DNA from: Lathyrus oleraceus
Taxonomy: Eukaryota > Streptophyta > Magnoliopsida > Fabales > Fabaceae
Reading direction: 5' to 3'
Length of the DNA: 64,000 bases
Assembly (NCBI RefSeq): GCF_024323335.1
Contig: NC_066579.1
Coordinates: 247,931,575-247,995,574, forward strand
Part shown: piece by piece, positions 58,741-64,000 of the stretch
Numbering within the stretch: the first letter of the stretch is position 1
Layout: each line of letters begins with the position of its first letter
The notes under the pieces: generated by a model
What the model was told of the DNA's origin: nothing
Database searches by the model: none
Seen by the model: only the letters and a program-made list of their open reading frames with translations
Position numbers and translations under genes: made by a program

Positions 58741-59320
58741 ATTGCTTGCTTTATCTTATTTCATTTAAAACTATAATCTTGTACTTCTAACAAGTTAATG
58801 TTGTTTCAAGCACAAGTATATTGTTCATCAAGTTATTCCGGTATCGAGGTGATATTGTTCCTTTACCCTTCTCTCTCTCTCCCAACCTTCATGGTTAAAT
58901 GGTTGTGTTACATGATAATATTGTGTATATATGATGTGTTTCTTATACCATATCTGTTTGGATGTTTAATGTTGTGTGGCATTCTATTTATGCATCAAAC
59001 ATGTGAGCATATGTGCATAACAGTGAAAATCTGCAAAATTTGCCTGTATGAGTCGACCATAACAGGGCAATGGTCGACGCACACCTTAAAAATTTTCTTT
59101 TTTCAAAAAATTCAAACAATATGCATCGACGCATGCAGAGGGTATGGTCGACGCATCGCACGAAAAATCAGTTTTTCTGCATAAAATGTTCAAACTTCCC
59201 TATGCATTTGCATTTCAAATTCTCATTAAGTGTGCATTTAACCTACTACATTATGAGTTGCATCTACCTAGTGCCTATTGTCTCTTGGCCTCTCCTCTTC
59301 CCAAAACCCTAAATCTTCAT
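58741..59320 (+). promoter_or_regulatory. Spacer with an LTR U3-like stretch upstream of the third ORF of element D
   Basis: 59020-59185 resembles 61440-61690 of the 3' LTR in the same order: 'aaaatctg…tttgc', 'tgagtcgacca', 'atggtcgacgca', 'tttttca', 'atgcatcgacgcat', 'tatggtcgac'. In the LTR this block lies just upstream of the TATA box; here it lies 140-300 bp upstream of another TATA box. The short frames in the stretch (58798-59184 and others) do not look coding. Confidence 0.65.
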
Positions 59321-59321
59321 C

Positions 59322-59328
59322 TATAAAA
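59322..59328 (+). promoter_or_regulatory. Candidate internal TATA box of the third ORF of element D
   Basis: TATAAAA in 'cttcatctataaaaagggca', 65 bases before ATG 59393. With a normal start about 30 bases downstream the 5' UTR would be about 35-40 bases. No experimental support is available from sequence alone. Confidence 0.6.
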
Positions 59329-59392
59329 AGGGCAAACCTCCTTCTTGCAAATCATTCTCAAAATCTTACACCAAGCTTCAGAATCATTACCA

Positions 59393-60826
59393 ATGGCTTC
59401 CTCATCCCGCAAACCTACCGGTAAGAGATCAAGGGGATCATCCTCTGCCTCCCTACCCATTACCGCTGTCTCATTAGTTCCACCAGCTCTTGTCGACACC
59501 TTTAACAATGACATTGGTCAAAGAGGAGTCGTGAGGCAACATGCCTTCTACAAACTCACAGCAGAACGCATGCATCTCGTAGACATCATGTCTCTGCTAC
59601 AATATCACGGTATTGTTAAATTCCTGGAATGCAATGCCAAATATAGCGAAGACCTAGTTTGTGTGTTCTACACTTGTCTTCATGACAAATTTCGTGGTCA
59701 AAAGTTTCACTCCAGGATCGGCACAATAAAGGTAATTGATTCTCACACAATAGAAGAATATGAGTTTAAGAGCGCTTTGAACGCTATGCTGAAACGACCC
59801 TACCCAGACCACATTGTGAATAGTGATGCATTCCCACGAACTGTCACTGCCGGTAAGCTGAAAACAGGTGAGCGCATTCTTCAGTGGATTGTGGCGCGCA
59901 TCCTGCGACCTAAGAAGGGTGGCCTTTCCCGAGTTGAACAGGCTGAGGTTCATCTCATATATATCCTGAAAAATCAGCGCAAAATAAACTGGCCCTACTA
60001 CATTGCTAGTAGGATGTTCAGTTTACGAGATTCCGGACGAGGCACTGCTCTTGCCTATGGATCTCTTATTCAAGAGGTTCTTACTGCAGCCGATGTTGAT
60101 TATCCGTCCTTTCCTTATACCTCCATTTCCTCAGATAAAGAATTCAGCCCAAAAACTCTCTCTATGATGGGATACTTTTGGTCTGATGAGCGGAAAGCAT
60201 ACAGATTTGTTCGCAGGGGGTATATTCCTACGACTGTTGAAGAATATGATGAAAGTGATGAAAGTGAAGAGGAAGACCAAGAGGAAAACGAAGAAGAAGG
60301 AGCGGGACAAGCATTTGAGCAGCATGATAGTCCTCCACAAGCAGACACACACGACTACACAAACACCGCTTGGGTTCAGAATACCTGTTCGACTGAAGAA
60401 GATGCCCCCAACCATGGTGGCTGGGGTGAATGGCAACATATGGGTTGGTCAACACAACGCCAATTCTATCAGCCGTATCAATATGGTGCTGAAGAATCTC
60501 CACCGTCTCCTCCGCAGCAAGAAAATTCTTCTGAAGTTTTAGATATGATGCGAGATATGCAGCTGGCTCAACAATCATTCATACAAACTCAGGATGAGCG
60601 CTATGCTAATATAAGCAGCCAGCTTCAAGCACAAAATGAGAGGCTCGATAGCCTCTCAACCAGCATGAATGAACGGTATGCAGCATTCACCGAAACATTT
60701 TCACGACAGGAGCGTTCCGTCGATGTGGGCCTCAAGTATCTAAGTAGTGTTGCTGACCAAATGACTTCTTTGGCAGATCCTGACAGAAACCCGGATGTTT
60801 GTTACGGTCGAGGACGAGGCTATTAG
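59393..60826 (+). CDS. Third ORF of element D, intact, unknown function (env-position ORF of a Sirevirus-like element)
   Basis: 477 residues without a stop, in an element whose pol is broken. I chose ATG 59393 (context accAATGG) over the upstream in-frame ATG at 59345, because it follows the TATA box at a normal distance and starts a basic, Ser-rich segment (MASSSRKPTGKRSRG) that may be a nuclear signal. A globular region follows (residues about 30-270; VVRQHAFYKLTAERMHLVDI, LVCVFYTCLHDKFRGQKFHS). Next is a very acidic stretch (EEYDESDESEEEDQEENEEE), a Gln/Trp/Tyr-rich part, a probable coiled coil (SSQLQAQNERLDSLSTSMNE) and a GRGRGY end. No signal peptide or membrane segment is evident, so a true envelope is unlikely. 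The globular region faintly recalls the 'putative plant transposon protein' family found in plant retroelements. Confidence 0.72.
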   Translation: MASSSRKPTGKRSRGSSSASLPITAVSLVPPALVDTFNNDIGQRGVVRQHAFYKLTAERMHLVDIMSLLQYHGIVKFLECNAKYSEDLVCVFYTCLHDKFRGQKFHSRIGTIKVIDSHTIEEYEFKSALNAMLKRPYPDHIVNSDAFPRTVTAGKLKTGERILQWIVARILRPKKGGLSRVEQAEVHLIYILKNQRKINWPYYIASRMFSLRDSGRGTALAYGSLIQEVLTAADVDYPSFPYTSISSDKEFSPKTLSMMGYFWSDERKAYRFVRRGYIPTTVEEYDESDESEEEDQEENEEEGAGQAFEQHDSPPQADTHDYTNTAWVQNTCSTEEDAPNHGGWGEWQHMGWSTQRQFYQPYQYGAEESPPSPPQQENSSEVLDMMRDMQLAQQSFIQTQDERYANISSQLQAQNERLDSLSTSMNERYAAFTETFSRQERSVDVGLKYLSSVADQMTSLADPDRNPDVCYGRGRGY

Positions 60827-61213
60827 GGCATAAAACTGCATGTGCATCTGTACTTTTGTTGTTTGACTGAACTTATTATCTGTTATGCTTGTTTGTTAAT
60901 CTAGTTTAATGTTATCTCCTTTTCAATTTGTTCAGTAATAATATTTGGTGTGGTATTGTTATATGATTTGCTATCTCCTGTTGAATATCATGTTATGTTG
61001 AATTATAGTTCTATTTCTCTTTTTGATGTTGTCAAAGGGGGAGAAGAGCATGTACCAAAGCCAAGAAAGAGAATGTACGAAAGTCAAGCCAAGATATTCA
61101 CAACAATTAACACTTTGTTATTTTGCAGCCAGTCTTAGATTACAAAAGAAAGGGGGAGTGCGTGTAAATATTGCATGTTGTTTTTCTTTGGTTTCACACA
61201 GGTTGTCATCATC
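60827..61213 (+). other. Spacer with repeated polypurine tracts of element D
   Basis: No gene. It carries AAAGGGGGAG at 61034-61043 and AAAGGGGGAG at 61149-61157, before the functional-position tract. Repeated tracts of this form upstream of the 3' LTR are a recognised Sirevirus trait. Confidence 0.75.
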
Positions 61214-61227
61214 AAAAAGGGGGAGTA
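61214..61227 (+). other. Polypurine tract of element D
   Basis: AAAAAGGGGGAGTA directly before TGTAAGGG of the 3' LTR. Confidence 0.8.
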
Positions 61228-61464
61228 TGTAAGGGCAAACTGTCATACAACATACGATCATAGGTTTCGATGATGACAAATACCACCATGGATGAATCGG
61301 CATTGTCGAATCCACCTCTACAAAACAAATGCAACATATCACCTATCCTATCCTTTTATATGTTCATCCAAACTGTTATATTTCATACAACATATGTGGA
61401 TAAAATATGGTCATGACAAAATGCATGAAAACCACAAAAATCTGAATTTTTGCAGATTTGCAAG

Positions 61465-61690
61465 GTTTGAGTCAACCGCAGGGTCGGCGCATAACATAGT
61501 GCAATTTGTCATGGGTCAGCGCACGGAGGCTTGAGTCGACCACAGGGTCGGCGCATGAAGTTTTCAATTTCCCACGGGTCAGCGCACGCCGACCTATGGT
61601 CGACGCATACTGATGTGTTTTTCAGTTTGTCCAAAACTGCAGGCTATGCATCGACGCATAGACCTGCTATGGTCGACCGTTCGCGCGCAA
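61465..61690 (+). promoter_or_regulatory. GTCGAC/GTCGGCGCA motif cluster in the LTR of element D
   Basis: Recurrent (g/c)gtc(g/a)(g/a)CGCA motifs: 'gggtcggcgcat' (61481, 61546), 'gggtcagcgca' (61514, 61577), 'gtcgacgcat' (61599), 'atcgacgcat' (61650), 'ggtcgaccg' (61671), mostly 30-50 bp apart. It lies within 300 bp upstream of the TATA box, a typical place for U3 control sequences. Confidence 0.7.
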
Positions 61691-61755
61691 ATACTGTTTT
61701 TAAGCAATTCCCACCTTGTTTGAAAAGCTGTTAAGTGGATTGGTTGGTTTGTTAC

Positions 61756-61763
61756 TATAAATA
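61756..61763 (+). promoter_or_regulatory. TATA box of element D 3' LTR
   Basis: TATAAATA in 'gttactataaatagaagttc', offset 528 in the LTR. Confidence 0.78.
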
Positions 61764-62988
61764 GAAGTTCAGCTACTTGTATCAAAGTAACATTTGACAA
61801 ATTGATTCAAGTGTACAAAGAACAAGAAAAAGTGAAATAGGTGTCCAAGATTCTTCATCTTCATCTTCAACATCTCACAACACATCAATTACACACAACC
61901 ATTTTTGAAGTGCTTTGTGATTGGTTAAAGGTGATAACGTTCGAAGCCGAGATTGGGGAATCCGGTTCGGGTTCAAGCTTGCGACAGGTTTTTTCTTGAA
62001 TAAAACCTTTAGGGTTTTATCCTCCAAGATTGGTTTGATTTTGGGGGTTTTTGGACGATTTCTTCATCAATTTTCAGCTAAGCGAAGGTGATTGAGAAGA
62101 GGAAGTCTTCATCAATCTAGTAGCGGATTCAGTGATATTGAAGGGAAGATTTCGGGTTCGATTTGTTGTAGTTGAGATGAGCCGGGCCGAGGGTTTGAAG
62201 AACTGAGAGTTATTCAACAAAGGGGCTGGAATCGGAGGTCTATCAACAACAATCGAAGGACTTGATTCACCTTGAATCAAGGAACAAGGAGTGGAAGCAA
62301 CATTAAACGTCTTGAGAATTCTGTTGTATATTTGCTTGTCAATCCTTGTATAAACTGTTATACTCAACAAGTGATATCTATTAAAGCAATCTCAATTCTA
62401 GTTTTAGAATTGAGGGCAGACGTACCCCGAAGCGAGGACGACAGGGGAACTGCCTCATCAAACCTTTGTCTTCTCTATTTTTCAGCATATTTGTTTTGGC
62501 TTTAAAATAAGTGATTTTTGTATAAGCACTTTTATCAAACCTTGATATTAATTGAGTAAGAAGTTAAAACTCTGTTTTTGAATCCAAAGTACAATAAGAT
62601 ATTGTACTAGACTAATTGGAATCACTTACTCAACATAAATATCAGTTGGAGTGTTTTTACACACCAAGTGTTTGATAATTTGCCTAAACCAAAATTATCT
62701 TAGTTGTGTATCTAGTTTGGTTTGCTCTTTGAATCATTGGAACTAGGAATCCTAGCAAGTGAAATAAATCATTGATATTGTGACTAGTGTAGTGATTCTT
62801 ATTCTACATTATCACTAATCCATAGGCTAGACGCATATCCGGTTTTCCAATAACCGTTCGTTTTAGACTATATTTTCGTCGGCCGCTTCCGCACTTAAAA
62901 CCAATTTTTAATTGGTTGCGCCGACTCAAATTTTTAATTGGGATCTATTCAACCCCCCCCCCTTCTAGATTCGTGCCATAGTCTAACA

Positions 62989-62993
62989 CCTTT
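62989..62993. repeat. Target-site duplication of element D, right copy (CCTTT)
   Basis: Identical to 55316-55320. Confidence 0.93.
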
Positions 62994-63976
62994 TACACCA
63001 AGTCCCTGAAAAGAACACACTGATAAGTTTTATGACCAAGAAAATTATGAAACTTACAGAATCCATTTTTCTTTTTCTGTTTTAGAGGGGGATCTTTTAA
63101 ACCCTGAGGGAGGATGATTTGACCATCTTTAACCAGTAGATCAAATATCTTGTTGCACTTAGATACATCAAACATGTAAGTCTTTGCAACGTATCTATCT
63201 ATTTTTTCAGCTTCGGTGGTATTTTTCCCATTCGATGGTTTTAAAACTTTACACATGTAAGGAGGTCCAGGCTTTAGTTCAGCTACATTGACCTCGCTTT
63301 CATCGATCAACTATTCATCGTCATAAGAGTATTCCTCCACTACGATATAAGACACTTTTTCTTTCTTATGGTACCAACCCGTCTTGGTCTTTTCAGCTTT
63401 CAGGCGTTCGACGTTTCAAACTCTGTCAGCTAATTGTGCCATATCCCTCAGATATTAAGTATCCAATTTCTTTCTGATAGAATAATCTAAACCGCCTACG
63501 ACTATCTCTACCAACTCGTGCTCAGGGACTTGAGTAAAGCATCTAGCCTTCAACAGTTTACACATGTTTAGGTACTGATCGACTGACTCAACAGTCTTTC
63601 GTTTGACGCTGGATAATTCTTTCAGACTTATTTTCGATTGTTTCATGCAAAACTATTGACGAAACAATCTATCTAACTGCATCCCCATTTCAACGGACTG
63701 TGGAGGCAACATCGTAAACCAAGTGAACGCATTCCTTGTGAGAGAACTTGGGAAGTATTTAAACTTCAAATCCTCATTATTCGTTATGTCGCCAACTTCG
63801 GTTTGATACCTGGAAACATGTTCGACAATAGATTCTTCGATATCCCCGGTGAACTTGGTGAATTTTGGGACCTTCCACCCCCTAGGATATTCTGTTTGTA
63901 AAACAAAATCTAGTAAAGGAGAAAAGTATGTTAGCCTCTGTAGGACTGCCCTTGGAGAGAGTTCTAAGTTTGTCAA
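62994..63976 (-). pseudogene. gag of element C, broken
   Basis: Minus-strand pieces: 63976-63653 (YPRGWKVPKFTKFTGDIEES, SSLTRNAFTWFTMLPPQSVE), 63646-63455 (VKRKTVESVDQYLNMCKLLK, HELVEIVVGGLDYSIRKKLD) and 63310-62994 (GPPYMCKVLKPSNG, then a C-x2-H-x4-H-x4-C knuckle CKFHNFLGHKTYQC and VLFRDLV). These match the retrotransposon gag core and nucleocapsid. Stops and frame changes separate the pieces. The start of the gene lies near or beyond the right edge. Confidence 0.85.
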
Positions 63977-64000
63977 TTTCTGAAGACATTCAAGAAGTTG

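Larger units (their letters stand above)
55321..62988 (+). mobile_element. Element D: Sirevirus-like Ty1/copia retrotransposon, 5' deleted
   Basis: 7.67 kb. It has a truncated 5' LTR (55321 to about 55537), pol (protease, integrase, RT, RNase H; 55640-58740), an extra ORF after pol (59393-60826), repeated polypurine tracts (61034, 61149, 61214) and a 3' LTR 61228-62988. Integrase before RT shows Ty1/copia. The extra 3' ORF and the repeated 'aaagggggag' tracts fit the Sirevirus (SIRE/Maximus) lineage. One deletion removed most of the 5' LTR, the PBS and gag. Confidence 0.92.
61228..62988 (+). repeat. 3' LTR of element D
   Basis: 1761 bp, TGTAAGGGCAAACTG…GTCTAACA. It contains a CpG-rich cluster of GTCGAC-type motifs (61465-61690), a TATA box, and a C9 run at 62953-62962. 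Short frames inside (for example 62272-62505) are not coding. Confidence 0.93.
25357..64000 (-). mobile_element. Element C: older Tat-type Ty3/gypsy element, minus strand, split by A and D
   Basis: Minus-strand order, reading from the right edge: gag 63976-62994, (element D), gag-protease linker 55318-54413, (element A), protease 29530-28913, RT 28500-27716, RNase H 27667-27224, second RNase H 27230-26720, integrase 26500-25357. Order and the double RNase H place it in the Tat lineage, in a different family from A and B. Stops and frameshifts in every domain show it is old. The 5' end is beyond the window. Confidence 0.85.

Noticed and set aside
60115..60578. Alternative plus and minus frames over the acidic part of the third ORF
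   Set aside because: Low-complexity GAA/GAT repeats keep other frames open; the long frame 59393-60826 explains the stretch.
59393..60826. Envelope protein gene by position
   Set aside because: No signal peptide, hydrophobic membrane segment or fusion-like sequence visible; kept as an unknown third ORF.

Overview
This is a repeat-only stretch of a large plant genome, most likely a legume of the Fabeae type (pea, vetch, Lathyrus). The base composition, the absence of any intact host gene, and giant Ty3/gypsy elements of the Ogre/Tat group support this: an extra ORF before gag, an intron between protease and RT, a second RNase H, LTRs of about 4.7 kb and tandem repeats in the 3' UTR. The species is an inference.

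The window is a set of nested insertions, and I could read exact target-site duplications (TSDs) for five of them. (1) Element B, Ogre-like, + strand, 3531-25126, TSD CACAC, sits in old LTR-like repeats (1-3525, resuming at 25132). (2) A small related deletion derivative, N1, 12688-17055, TSD TGATG, splits B's RT gene. (3) Element A, Ogre-like, + strand, 29647-54252, TSD GCAAT, and (4) element D, a Sirevirus-like Ty1/copia element, + strand, 55321-62988, TSD CCTTT, both interrupt an older minus-strand Tat-type element C. C runs from the right edge (gag) down to about 25357 (end of integrase). (5) A 3.8-kb CACTA DNA transposon, 32968-36769, TSD GTG, sits in the 5' LTR of A. The same LTR position is uninterrupted in the 3' LTR of A, which gives the empty site.

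A and B share one layout: LTR, primer-binding site, leader, ORF1 (DUF7745-type), gag-protease, a ~255-bp intron, RT-RNase H, second RNase H, integrase, repeat-bearing 3' UTR, polypurine tract, LTR. Both carry many stops and frameshifts and have lost the protease active site. B has also lost its second RNase H and integrase.

Three points deserve attention. First, the CACTA element carries the first nine exons and the introns of an EDR2-like (PH-START) host gene, and the exons still join into one open frame of 236 codons. Second, element D has an intact 477-residue ORF after pol, preceded by its own TATA box and a stretch resembling the U3 of D's LTR, which suggests an internal promoter. Third, in all four LTR elements with both LTRs visible, the 5' LTR has lost the segment holding the TATA box while the 3' LTR keeps it.

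Limits: domain names rest on reading protein motifs by eye. LTR divergence and age were not computed, and deletion sizes are approximate.
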